This document shows, one piece after another, positions 36,164-44,448 of a stretch of 64,000 nucleotides of DNA. The stretch lies in contig CAZBEO010000003.1 in the NCBI GenBank assembly GCA_964490935.1, positions 1 through 64,000 of the forward strand, written 5' to 3'. The notes beneath the pieces were generated by a model, which searched no databases, had not been told where the DNA came from, and was given only the letters and a program-made list of their open reading frames with translations. The number at the start of each line of letters is the position of its first letter. Position 1 is the first letter of the stretch. Position numbers and translations under genes: made by a program. The DNA comes from JAQVYB01 sp964490935 (GTDB lineage Bacteria; Verrucomicrobiota; Kiritimatiellia; RZYC01).

Positions 36164-38855
36164 GCATAACTCCTTTGGCACGCGCCTTGAAAACAGGGTA
36201 TTCCTTGACCGGCGCGTCGTACTGAACTCGCGCATCAACCCCAAGCGCATTGAAATGCTTCATGGCGCACTTGATCTTGTAGACCTCGCTCTCACGAAGC
36301 GATTTCTTGTCATCAAGCTCGTTCGTACCCTTGGTCTCGACCACGAAATAGAACTCGGATGTTTCTCCATCACGCAGTCCTTTTCGGCGGAAGACCACGG
36401 CAAAATCTGGGTTGTAGGGTCCGATGGGCGTCGGAATCTGGTAGAAGGGGGGAAGTTTCAAAAAGCAGACCACTTCATCATCGTGGTCGGCGGCCGTGGC
36501 AAAAGCACGCTCGAAGCCACTGTCAAAAATCACGTGGTCATAGAGGCCACGGTTGGGGGTCTCGACCGTGTCCGCAAAGGTGATGACGCTCGGCTCGAAT
36601 CGCGCGATATCGAACTTCTCTCCACAGGAGGCATAATTCAGCCCTCGGAGCAGTTCATCCAATTCGATCTCCCGTATGCGCGAAGAGGCGGCATGAATGA
36701 AACGAGCGGGATTTGCGGTCATGGCGGCGCGGTTCGTCACGCCAAGCAGAATGCGAAGCACCGTTGGGTAGGCAAGCGAGGTGCCCTCACTGATTTCCTC
36801 AACCAAGTCCATGGCCCCGAAACTGGCGTGGAGACGCCTGCGTTCGCTGCCGAGATGTCGGGTGGTCACGCCTTCCGCTTCTAGCCGCTCCACCCGATTG
36901 AGCGCTATTTCCGCGCTGTAATGTTCAATCTTGATGGCGTTTAGTGCCTCAACTGCACGAGAGATAACGGCCTCATCATCAAAAACGACGGTATAGTCGG
37001 TCTGCTGACTCAAGCGCCGCCAGAATTCGCGGAATGAATCGCTCTCGTATACCCCATTGTTCCGCTTCACATGGCGCTTGCGGGGATGCTTGCCTTTCGC
37101 CTTGTGCCGGGTCTTCGCACCAGCGGATGTGGAGCCATAGACCTCGGCAATCTCGCTCTGGTACTGGGTGACAAATGTTTCATAGGTCTCGTTGGGGACG
37201 ACGGTAAGAAGGTTTACCTCTTCACCCTCAGGGCAATCATCGGCGTCATAGACGCGTTGCCCGTCCTGATTGACACAGATTCGCAGGCCGCGACCGATTT
37301 CTTGGCGCTTCTTCACTTCGCTGTAGCTCTGATTGAGCGTGGCGATATTGAAGACATTCGGATTGTCCCACCCAACGCCTAGGGCCGAATGGGAAAAGAT
37401 GAACTCAACCGGGTTGCCGATTCGGAGTAGTTCTTCCTTCTCCTTCAGGATCAGGTCAAATAGCGCCTTGTTCGTCCGCATGGACTTCTCGTTGTCAGTA
37501 TACTCCCCTTTCCCGGTCTGTGCAAAGTAGTAGCCCTGAATGGCGACCACCTCTTCCTCGGTCGCTTCTCGTTTCAGGCGGTCACGGCACGCCTGCCGGT
37601 ACTTCTCCGCAAAGAGGCGGCGGATGATCCCATCGGCTTGCACGTAGTTGTCCACCCGATCAATAAAGATGAGGGACAGGCATTTGATGCCTTTAGGCTC
37701 CAGCTTCTCGCGTTTGCTGAAATGGCTGTCGATCAGCCAATAAAGCTGCTCCCCAAAGAGGCCTTCCAGATCGGATGATTTCTCCTTCTCCACCACAGTC
37801 GAGCCGTTCTCAAACTCGCATCGGTAAATGCGCTCTCGCATCGGCTTTGAAATACGCCGGATGATATAGCCCCGGTAGGCCACATTGCCGGTTTTTTCCT
37901 CCAGATCGTCCCCCACTTTGAGAAAGGGAGAGGGGCGCAGGTCAAAGCTGCCATCCTTCTTCGCGTACCAGAGCCGGAGCCTCGCACGTGGCGGCTTCCC
38001 GTCCTGATACGTCTTCACTTCAACCAGTTCAACGCGCAACGTGGCTTCCTCGTTCTGCTCGGCCACGGTCAGCACCTCTATCTTCTTCACCAAACCCTGC
38101 CGGTAACTGTCGAACGGGGTCAAGCGGTACACGAGATTCCGCATCACCTTGTGGGTTGCGGAATAGCGGAGCTTGCAGAGGGGCCGAAGGGCCTCTATTC
38201 GTGCCACCGAGTTCTCGGTGTCCATACCCTCCTGCGGTTCATCCATGATGATGATCGGGCGGGTGCGAGCAATAGCCTCGATGAAGGGCATGTTGAAAAA
38301 CAGGTCTTCCCGCTTAGTCTGGTTCAAGATACGGTCCTCCGCATTGAACGACTGAAGCGTCATCACCATGATTTGGGGATGCTGCTCCTCAACAAATGTC
38401 GTGACGCGATTCAGCCGCTTGCTGTCGTACTCAAAGCAAGCGGGTGTGAATCCGTAGACATTGGCAAGTTGCCGCTTGAAAATATCAAACGTGGAGAGCA
38501 CTCCCTCCTTGATGGCGACCGACGGCACAAGGATGATAAACTTCGTGAAGGCATACTGCCGATGCAACTCGTAAACCGTCTTCAGATAAACCAGCGTCTT
38601 ACCGGTACCTGTCTCCATCTCAACGCAGAAATCGAGAGCATCGTCCAGACAAGCCGTCTCCTCGTCGATGCCACATTCCTCCGTGACGGCAAGAAGGTTT
38701 TCGCGTATCTGCTCAGAACTGAGCGTGAGGACATTGCTACGCACGCCCTCATGGCAAGCCATATCGAACGTATTGCGGGGCTGCCCCTCGAACAGCCGCA
38801 TCACGGCGTCGATAGCCTCCCGCTGATACGCAAGATCCTCCAGTTTCAATTCCAT
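36156..38855 (-). CDS. res: Type III restriction endonuclease subunit (Res)
   Basis: The 899-residue protein has a superfamily 2 helicase core. METGTGKTLVYLKT (Walker A, about residues 78-90) is followed by FIILVPSVAIKEGVL, a DEAD-like box MDEPQEGMD (near 203) and later EIGRGLRICVNQ (motif VI). The C-terminal endonuclease carries NPDFAVVF and FVVETKG, the PD...ExK site (about 812-840). Together with Mod it would cut DNA that has two unmethylated sites. The ATG at 38855 is preferred because AAGGA lies at a good distance; the open frame itself begins at a TTG two codons earlier. It is the first gene of the res-nuclease-mod operon. Confidence 0.93.
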   Translation of the reverse strand: MELKLEDLAYQREAIDAVMRLFEGQPRNTFDMACHEGVRSNVLTLSSEQIRENLLAVTEECGIDEETACLDDALDFCVEMETGTGKTLVYLKTVYELHRQYAFTKFIILVPSVAIKEGVLSTFDIFKRQLANVYGFTPACFEYDSKRLNRVTTFVEEQHPQIMVMTLQSFNAEDRILNQTKREDLFFNMPFIEAIARTRPIIIMDEPQEGMDTENSVARIEALRPLCKLRYSATHKVMRNLVYRLTPFDSYRQGLVKKIEVLTVAEQNEEATLRVELVEVKTYQDGKPPRARLRLWYAKKDGSFDLRPSPFLKVGDDLEEKTGNVAYRGYIIRRISKPMRERIYRCEFENGSTVVEKEKSSDLEGLFGEQLYWLIDSHFSKREKLEPKGIKCLSLIFIDRVDNYVQADGIIRRLFAEKYRQACRDRLKREATEEEVVAIQGYYFAQTGKGEYTDNEKSMRTNKALFDLILKEKEELLRIGNPVEFIFSHSALGVGWDNPNVFNIATLNQSYSEVKKRQEIGRGLRICVNQDGQRVYDADDCPEGEEVNLLTVVPNETYETFVTQYQSEIAEVYGSTSAGAKTRHKAKGKHPRKRHVKRNNGVYESDSFREFWRRLSQQTDYTVVFDDEAVISRAVEALNAIKIEHYSAEIALNRVERLEAEGVTTRHLGSERRRLHASFGAMDLVEEISEGTSLAYPTVLRILLGVTNRAAMTANPARFIHAASSRIREIELDELLRGLNYASCGEKFDIARFEPSVITFADTVETPNRGLYDHVIFDSGFERAFATAADHDDEVVCFLKLPPFYQIPTPIGPYNPDFAVVFRRKGLRDGETSEFYFVVETKGTNELDDKKSLRESEVYKIKCAMKHFNALGVDARVQYDAPVKEYPVFKARAKGVMHG

Positions 38856-39060
38856 CTGCAATCATCCTTGCTTACATCGAGGTGACTCACGATCACGTTG
38901 ATGGAGACCCATGCTTCCGCTCTCATGTCAGAATCCTTTTGTCTACAGCATCCGTCTTCCTGCACAGCGCCGCGCACTTTGGCATAGAGGGGCATACGCT
39001 GGCAAACTGTTTCGAATCCAGGCACGCCAGCCGAATGGTGCCATCAGGGTCAGGCCGTGG
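38856..39060. other. Interval without a recognised gene upstream of res
   Basis: These 205 bases precede the res operon and presumably hold its promoter, but no convincing hexamer pair was found. A short minus-strand open frame crosses it without a ribosome site or recognisable motif. Confidence 0.5.
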
Positions 39061-39389
39061 CATCGGAGTCAGCCCGTAATTCTTCACGTTAACACCCTTT
39101 TTCTCCAATCGAGCAACGGTTCCAGAGGCGCCCAATCGACATCACCACATACAAGGTTGCCACGAGTAATATAATAACCTATTCACTGAGAGAAATATGG
39201 GTCCTGGTCGTTGCTTTTCAGTTGGGTCCCGATCATTGGCGATCCGTTATGTTTGGTGGCGGGGATCTTTCGTGTCCATTTCTTGCGATTCTCCGTGCTG
39301 GTCTTCAGCGGAAAATTCGCGCGCTATGCTCTGTTGGCGGGTGTTTGCGGGTTTGCGTGAGAATCTCTCCTGCGGCCGTTCAAGCGGAA
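39061..39389 (+). pseudogene. Truncated second copy of the yqaA-like gene with its upstream region
   Basis: 39061-39190 matches 6045-6174 and 39191-39389 matches 6457-6655, so a 282-base piece holding the start codon and the first 94 or so codons is missing. The remaining 56 codons stay open to the same stop, but an in-frame TGA stands directly before them and no start is left. Of 11 base differences in these 56 codons, nine are synonymous and two change the residue (Val to Leu, Val to Ala). The source copy was therefore under selection until recently. The copy lies between the restriction island and the S24/S26 peptidase gene, whose stop it overlaps. Confidence 0.85.
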
Positions 39390-39796
39390 AACCGTCGCCG
39401 CAATAGGCAGCAAAGCCAACCTGTCCATCGCCTGAAGAGGGTATTCACGGGCTGGATGCGCCCAGCGGCATCTATGACTTCTGTCACCACCCCGACCACC
39501 TCACGCAGCGCCACCGGCGGGTGGTCGCAGACGCCCGTCGCATCCCCTTTGGTGATGAATTCAACTTCCCCCGCCACCGTTTTACGGCGGGCCAGAATCC
39601 GATGCGCCACCCAATGGTCCTCCCGACGGAAGACCACCACGGCACCCAGCCGAAACACCCCTTCCGAAGGCCGAATACGAAGCTGCCCGGCCCGACGCCA
39701 GGCCGTTCCCATGCTGAACCCACAGGCCGGAACCACCACTTCGCCGCGCTCCGCAAGCACCTGCTCCAAGACCTCCAGTACCTCGCTATTTTCCAT
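39380..39796 (-). CDS. S24/S26-type (signal peptidase-like) serine peptidase
   Basis: The 138-residue protein has the small S24/S26 core. VVPACGFSMGTAW carries the nucleophile serine in the usual GxSM context. VVVFRREDHWVAHRIL matches the strand with the conserved HR, and FITKGDATGVCDHPPV matches the TKGDAN...D box of signal peptidases. No lysine general base is evident at the expected place, so a Ser-His type site is possible. The C-terminal region is basic and partly hydrophobic. It overlaps the upstream membrane protein gene by 11 bases and is the last gene of the operon. Such small peptidases are common in exopolysaccharide and peptide-modification loci, where leader removal is one suggested role. 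Confidence 0.75.
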   Translation of the reverse strand: MENSEVLEVLEQVLAERGEVVVPACGFSMGTAWRRAGQLRIRPSEGVFRLGAVVVFRREDHWVAHRILARRKTVAGEVEFITKGDATGVCDHPPVALREVVGVVTEVIDAAGRIQPVNTLFRRWTGWLCCLLRRRFSA

Positions 39797-41834
39797 CGTG
39801 CGCCTCCCCTAAAAGACGATACAGCCGGAAGACCACACGCTGCCGGATAAACCAGAAATCGCGCGTGGTCGCGTGATGACCCGTCTCCATGAATTCCAGC
39901 GGGGCCGATGACCACACCGCCTCAAATTCCGCCGCCCGCATCCCGAAAATCGAGGCATCCTCCGGCGTGGAGACCAAACAAAAGACCGGGCGCTTCTGCG
40001 CCGTCTGCCGGAGAAAATTTCGCAACTCTTCGGCCTCGCTGCGGTGCACCACGCGCTCGCCATTGATCACATCCACCCCGAAACAGAATTGCAGCGGTAC
40101 GCCCCAGGCAAAATGATCGGACAGCAGTAGGGCCTTCTCGGGAAGCTGTTCGGCCACGCCTGCTAGGCGGTCACTCATGCCGTTGAAATCCGTCGGCGTC
40201 CAGGCACCCGCCGTGCGCCGTGCGTTGCTGCCCACCAACAGCAACAACAGCAGCAACAGAGGAACCCAGGCGGCAACGCCGCGCCGTCGTACGGTCCGAG
40301 CCGCCTGCAATAGCGCCCACCCCGCGCACAAGCACACCAGCGGAACCGTATACACCAGAAAGCGCTTCGTGGCCCAGGGATACAACTCCGCCGTATGTTT
40401 GTAGCTCAGTGTCAGCAGGGTGCAGGTCAGCAGATAGGCCAGCCAGGCCACCATCGCACTGCGTCGCCGCGTAATCCGTCCGAAAAGTAACAGCCCAAAC
40501 CCCGCTGCACCCACTGCCAGCACGATCCATCCCAAATAATCGCCCATGGCCGAGGCATTGCGGAAAAACTCAGCCCCGTGAAGGGAGGCTCCGCGAAACG
40601 GATAGACCAACAAAGCAAGCAGGGGAAGCAGCAGCGCGCCCCAGCGCAGGCCAAGCCACGCCATGCGCTGCAGCACGCGGCGGCGACCGGCTGAAAGGGC
40701 CACCGCATCCACCAGCAATGCCACGGCCATCAGGGTCCACGCACCCCAGGCCAGCCGAGGGAAAATATGCCGCAGTTTCACGAGCGCATCTGCATTGAAC
40801 AGCCATACATAGCCCATCCCCACCAACAGTCCGCCCGCCAAGGCCGCATGCCGCCGCATCATCCGCCCGCGCGCCCCGCACCGCAAATCCAGCAGCACCA
40901 GCATCCCCAGCAGCAGTGCACCATAAAAAAGAAAACTCACTCGGTTGATCACGGCCAAGCCCGCCGCAAAAAACAGCAGCGAACGTTCCAGCGGTACGCG
41001 GTCGTTCAGAGCCACCATTCCCAGCAGCAAAAGCAGCACCAGCTCGGTCATTTCCGACCCCGGAACGCGCAGATGATAGAGCCAGATCGGCTGCACCAGC
41101 AGCAACCCAACCACGGGAAACACAAAGAATCGTGCATAGCGCCACAGCATTCCCGTCAGGGCCAACAGAGAGAACATTCCCATCACCAAGGGGAGCCGCA
41201 GTGCGCAGGCTAGGCCGCCGCAACGATAGAGCAGGGCCGTCAGCACCGGCGTCAGGCGGTAAAAATAAAACCGATACACGCCGGCATCCGCATCCACCGG
41301 AATGCCTGGAAACGCCTCGATCAAGCCATTGAAATCACGCGCTGTCAGGTGCAGTAGGCCCGCCTGTGCCAGTTGTGCGTGGCCGGTGGCGACCTGCGAC
41401 GCAAACCCACCCGTGCGTCCGATGGAAATTCCGTAGTTGATATAATTACCCGGGTCCCATCCACCCAGCAACCATTCTCCACGCCCCGGCAGCGAAAAAA
41501 CAAGCATCAGCAACAGGGCTAGCAAACCCCAGTCTTCCAAATAACGGCGAAGTTTTCTGCGCAGCGTTATGCCACGCACACGCAGCGCCACCAGCCAACC
41601 CGCGCACCAGAGCCCGCCCAGCAGTACCAAGGCTGCATCTGTAAAGCAGTTCACCTGCGCCAACAGCAAGCCCGCCGCCGACCAGAACATCAGCCCTGTT
41701 GCCAGAGGAAGCAGCAATGGCGGACCTGACGCCCGCCCCCGCAGTGCCGCACTCACTGGAAGCGCCCCCGTCCAATACAGCGCGCCGCTGATCAGAATGG
41801 CCGTCGCCACGTTGTGCAGAATTGCCTCAACCAC
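39786..41834 (-). CDS. Large polytopic membrane protein, GT39/ArnT-like glycosyltransferase candidate
   Basis: The 682-residue protein is very hydrophobic, with about a dozen or more membrane spans. Between early spans lies GGWDPGNYINYGISI with an acidic residue in an extracytoplasmic loop, as in dolichol- or undecaprenyl-phosphate sugar transferases of the GT39/GT83 type. A soluble C-terminal domain of about 120 residues follows the last span. The start is GTG, with GAGGTG five bases before it; the open frame fits this start. Its place in an operon with export-related genes suggests work at the cell envelope. The glycosyltransferase call comes from overall layout and is not firm. Confidence 0.55.
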   Translation of the reverse strand: MVEAILHNVATAILISGALYWTGALPVSAALRGRASGPPLLLPLATGLMFWSAAGLLLAQVNCFTDAALVLLGGLWCAGWLVALRVRGITLRRKLRRYLEDWGLLALLLMLVFSLPGRGEWLLGGWDPGNYINYGISIGRTGGFASQVATGHAQLAQAGLLHLTARDFNGLIEAFPGIPVDADAGVYRFYFYRLTPVLTALLYRCGGLACALRLPLVMGMFSLLALTGMLWRYARFFVFPVVGLLLVQPIWLYHLRVPGSEMTELVLLLLLGMVALNDRVPLERSLLFFAAGLAVINRVSFLFYGALLLGMLVLLDLRCGARGRMMRRHAALAGGLLVGMGYVWLFNADALVKLRHIFPRLAWGAWTLMAVALLVDAVALSAGRRRVLQRMAWLGLRWGALLLPLLALLVYPFRGASLHGAEFFRNASAMGDYLGWIVLAVGAAGFGLLLFGRITRRRSAMVAWLAYLLTCTLLTLSYKHTAELYPWATKRFLVYTVPLVCLCAGWALLQAARTVRRRGVAAWVPLLLLLLLLVGSNARRTAGAWTPTDFNGMSDRLAGVAEQLPEKALLLSDHFAWGVPLQFCFGVDVINGERVVHRSEAEELRNFLRQTAQKRPVFCLVSTPEDASIFGMRAAEFEAVWSSAPLEFMETGHHATTRDFWFIRQRVVFRLYRLLGEAHDGK

Positions 41835-41858
41835 CTTGCCACCTCTTTCGCCGCCCGC

Positions 41859-43235
41859 TCAATAGCCCGCTGGCAGCGCTTCACTCCAACCCCAATTTTT
41901 TGACCGTGCGATGCCGCTTTCATCGCATATAATCCACAAGCCAGTCGCCGGCCAATACACGCCGATGTCCGTTCGTCCCATCCGCATATAACAACCCGGC
42001 ACCGGCAGTGCCTCGCTCCATCCCCACTGACGCTGCATGGCCCCGGCCCGACTGCCGTAAATATACCACAGCCCCGTTTCCCCCCAATAAACGGCCAGGT
42101 CCGTTATTCCATCATGATCATAATCCCCCGGCACGGGAAGCGCCTCGCTCCATCCCCAGTTCAGCGTGATCATATCACCGCCGCTGCACAGAATATTCCA
42201 AGTCCCCTCATCTGGCCAGTAGACCGCGACATCGGTGCATCCATCGCCATCGTAATCACCTGGCACGGGCACCGCCTCGCTCCACCCCCAGTTCAGCGTC
42301 ATCACGCCGCCGCCGCTGCAGCGAATATCCCAGGTGCCACCCTCCGGCCAGTAGACCGCGACATCCGAGTGTCCATCGCCATCGTAATCCCCCGGCATGG
42401 GCAGTGCCTCGCTCCAGCCCCAGCGAATGGTCTGCGCCTGCCGCGCACGACTTCCAAAGATATGCCAAACCCCTTCATCCGGCCAATAGACCGCGACATC
42501 CGTGCATCCATCGCCATCGTAATCTCCCGGCACCGACCACGCTTCGCTCCAGCCCCAATTGAAATCGGTACTGCCGACGGCCTGCAACCAGGTAAGCCAG
42601 CGCCCGCCCGCCGGCCAATACACGGAGAAATCCGTCAGCCCATCGCCATCAAAATCATTGTGCACGGCGTTAGGATAAACCGAGGCATTGCACGGATCAA
42701 CTCCGCGCCTGATTTCCATTTCATCCGGGCGTCCATCGCCATCCGTATCCCAGTGCTGCGGGCTGGTGCCCGTATCGGCCCATGAACGATAAACCCCGGT
42801 GCCCGACTCCGCCCAGTCCGGCACCCCATCCTGATCGCTATCTGCCGCCGCTCGATACTTCCAGCGAACCGCCAGCAAATAACTCCCGCTCGTGAACTCC
42901 GCAAAGGGCCGCACCCGGCAGCGAATTGACTCCTCGACGCTCACCGCCAGATTCTGCAGTGCAGCATCCTGCCGTTCTGGAACGGTATCGGCCGACGCTA
43001 CCACGCGGCCCGCGCCGTCCAGCCGTTCCAGCACCAGATCGCGCACCGTACCGCGCGCGGCAACCAGCGAATACACGATTCCCGGGTAGGCCCGGAACGA
43101 ATAACTATCCGTATCCGTGTCGTATTCAATTCGCTCTGGAGAGTACGACGTAAACGACGCGACCTCCTCCGCCATCGTCTGCCGCGCGCTGCTCACAAGC
43201 AGCAGCGCAATCAGGATTTTCCACGCCGTACTCAT
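41859..43235 (-). CDS. Secreted protein with thrombospondin-3-like loops and the six-repeat DYDGDG/VYWP/WGW domain
   Basis: The 458-residue protein begins with a signal peptide (MSTAWKILIALLLVSSARQTMA). A beta-rich segment resembling a pre-peptidase C-terminal domain follows (about 25-145). Two calcium loops (DSDQDGVPDWAESG, DTDGDGRPDEMEIRRG) then precede six repeats of 44-45 residues. Each repeat runs DYDGDGxxDVAVYWPxxGxWxI...WGWSEAxPVPG. The last repeat has lost its calcium loop (CYMRMGRTD). This domain is the same as in the giant protein, again with six units. GGAGG stands eight bases before the ATG at 43235, whose ATGA overlaps the upstream gene's stop. Function is unknown; the protein is probably displayed or secreted. 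Confidence 0.85.
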   Translation of the reverse strand: MSTAWKILIALLLVSSARQTMAEEVASFTSYSPERIEYDTDTDSYSFRAYPGIVYSLVAARGTVRDLVLERLDGAGRVVASADTVPERQDAALQNLAVSVEESIRCRVRPFAEFTSGSYLLAVRWKYRAAADSDQDGVPDWAESGTGVYRSWADTGTSPQHWDTDGDGRPDEMEIRRGVDPCNASVYPNAVHNDFDGDGLTDFSVYWPAGGRWLTWLQAVGSTDFNWGWSEAWSVPGDYDGDGCTDVAVYWPDEGVWHIFGSRARQAQTIRWGWSEALPMPGDYDGDGHSDVAVYWPEGGTWDIRCSGGGVMTLNWGWSEAVPVPGDYDGDGCTDVAVYWPDEGTWNILCSGGDMITLNWGWSEALPVPGDYDHDGITDLAVYWGETGLWYIYGSRAGAMQRQWGWSEALPVPGCYMRMGRTDIGVYWPATGLWIICDESGIARSKNWGWSEALPAGY

Positions 43236-44443
43236 CGAACAATCCTCCGCAGGCGGTGCCGACACAGCTCCGCCGTCAATTCCAGTGCCGCCGAGGTCAC
43301 ACGCAACCCCGCCCGGCCCGCATGCGCTGTGCGCCGCAGCAACAGCCCTGCGCCGGCAGGCCCATCAAACCAGTCACGCGGTGGCCAGACGTAGCGCAGC
43401 ACTTCCGGCAGTCGTTCGCTCCGAAATACTCCGGCGCGCTCGAAAGCCCCGCGCTTCTCTTCCATGAAAATCTCCGCGCCATGGCTCAGTCTGTTTTTTC
43501 CAACCATTGGAAACTTTTCCAACCATTGGAAAAGCGACGGCGTCTCGCCCAGCAGCTCCCGCAGCGTGTCCGACGCGAAGTGCAGCGACTCCATCATGCG
43601 CCAACGCGCCGCCGTGTTCAGCAACCACGCCGCATCGGGTTCTTTTCCCGTGCGGCGAAGTAGCACCGCCAGGTCCAGCGCAGCACGCAACCCGCCTGCG
43701 CTTCGGCTTCGTCCACCCGCGCATTCCTTCCAAAGTTGAGCGCACAACATCAGGAGATGTCGATTCGCCTCCGGCCACCGCCACCGGCAGCCGTTCCATT
43801 CCACCCAATGCGACTCGACAAACAGCTCCGTCACATCCATCCGCTGCAATGAAAAGGGATGGTCCAGCCGCCAATGCAGGTCCAGCCATTGATTCTTTTC
43901 GGCCTGATGCAGCGACCAATGCAGATGATGCCGTCGGGAGAATCCTGCCGAAGGGCCATTCTTCCGCAACCGGTAGCCCTCCTCGCGCAGCAGGGAAGCC
44001 GCCTGTTCAGCCTGTTCCGGCATCACCAGCAAATCCATATCCATGCTCTGACGCACCGCGCAATCGCCATACAGCACGTGCCCCGCAAACGGCCCCTTCA
44101 TCGGCAGGCACGCCACACCGGATTCTTCCAGCAGAGCACACAGTCGGCACCCCTCGCGCAACCGCCCTTCCGCTACCGCCACATTCACCAGATACGCCGC
44201 ACGGCATTCCTCTAACCAGTCCGCCAACTCCGATTCCGCAAAACACCAACGTCCGAAAAACGGGGCCAGCCGGGCCGCAGTCACCGCCTGCGCCACCGCC
44301 GTCGGGGCCTCTCGCACCGGCACCGGCAGCGCATCCCCCTCCGACGAATCCAGCCAAAGCCGCAGCAAACGCAACAGCAACTCGTGCGCCTCAGCGCCCG
44401 CGCCGTACTGCTCTCTCGGCTCTGTGGTCAGCCTGCGTTTCAT
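43232..44443 (-). CDS. NTP_transf_5-type nucleotidyltransferase family protein
   Basis: The 403-residue protein carries the signature of this family: CLPMKGPFAGHVLYGD followed by RQSMDMDLLV, where the paired aspartates are the likely metal ligands. Further matches are HHLHWSLHQAEKNQWLDLHWRLDHPF and a helical second half. These proteins recur in exopolysaccharide loci and beside lasso-type or PqqD-dependent peptide genes; the transferred nucleotide and target are unknown. The gene starts five bases after the C25 peptidase stop and overlaps the next gene by four bases. A pair of palindromes (43495-43533) is embedded in frame, coding for LEKFPMVGK. Confidence 0.75.
   Translation of the reverse strand: MKRRLTTEPREQYGAGAEAHELLLRLLRLWLDSSEGDALPVPVREAPTAVAQAVTAARLAPFFGRWCFAESELADWLEECRAAYLVNVAVAEGRLREGCRLCALLEESGVACLPMKGPFAGHVLYGDCAVRQSMDMDLLVMPEQAEQAASLLREEGYRLRKNGPSAGFSRRHHLHWSLHQAEKNQWLDLHWRLDHPFSLQRMDVTELFVESHWVEWNGCRWRWPEANRHLLMLCAQLWKECAGGRSRSAGGLRAALDLAVLLRRTGKEPDAAWLLNTAARWRMMESLHFASDTLRELLGETPSLFQWLEKFPMVGKNRLSHGAEIFMEEKRGAFERAGVFRSERLPEVLRYVWPPRDWFDGPAGAGLLLRRTAHAGRAGLRVTSAALELTAELCRHRLRRIVR
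43495..43533. repeat. Two TTTCCAACCATTGGAAA palindromes in the nucleotidyltransferase gene
   Basis: Two nearly identical palindromes stand side by side within coding sequence, separated by a few bases. They add a short in-frame segment. The form suggests a dispersed palindromic repeat captured by the gene. Confidence 0.7.
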
Positions 44444-44448
44444 GCTTG

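Noticed and set aside
38923..39135. 70-codon minus-strand frame upstream of res
   Set aside because: It runs across the duplicated yqaA upstream region, has no ribosome site and no recognisable motif. It could be a remnant of a lost gene, but nothing supports it.
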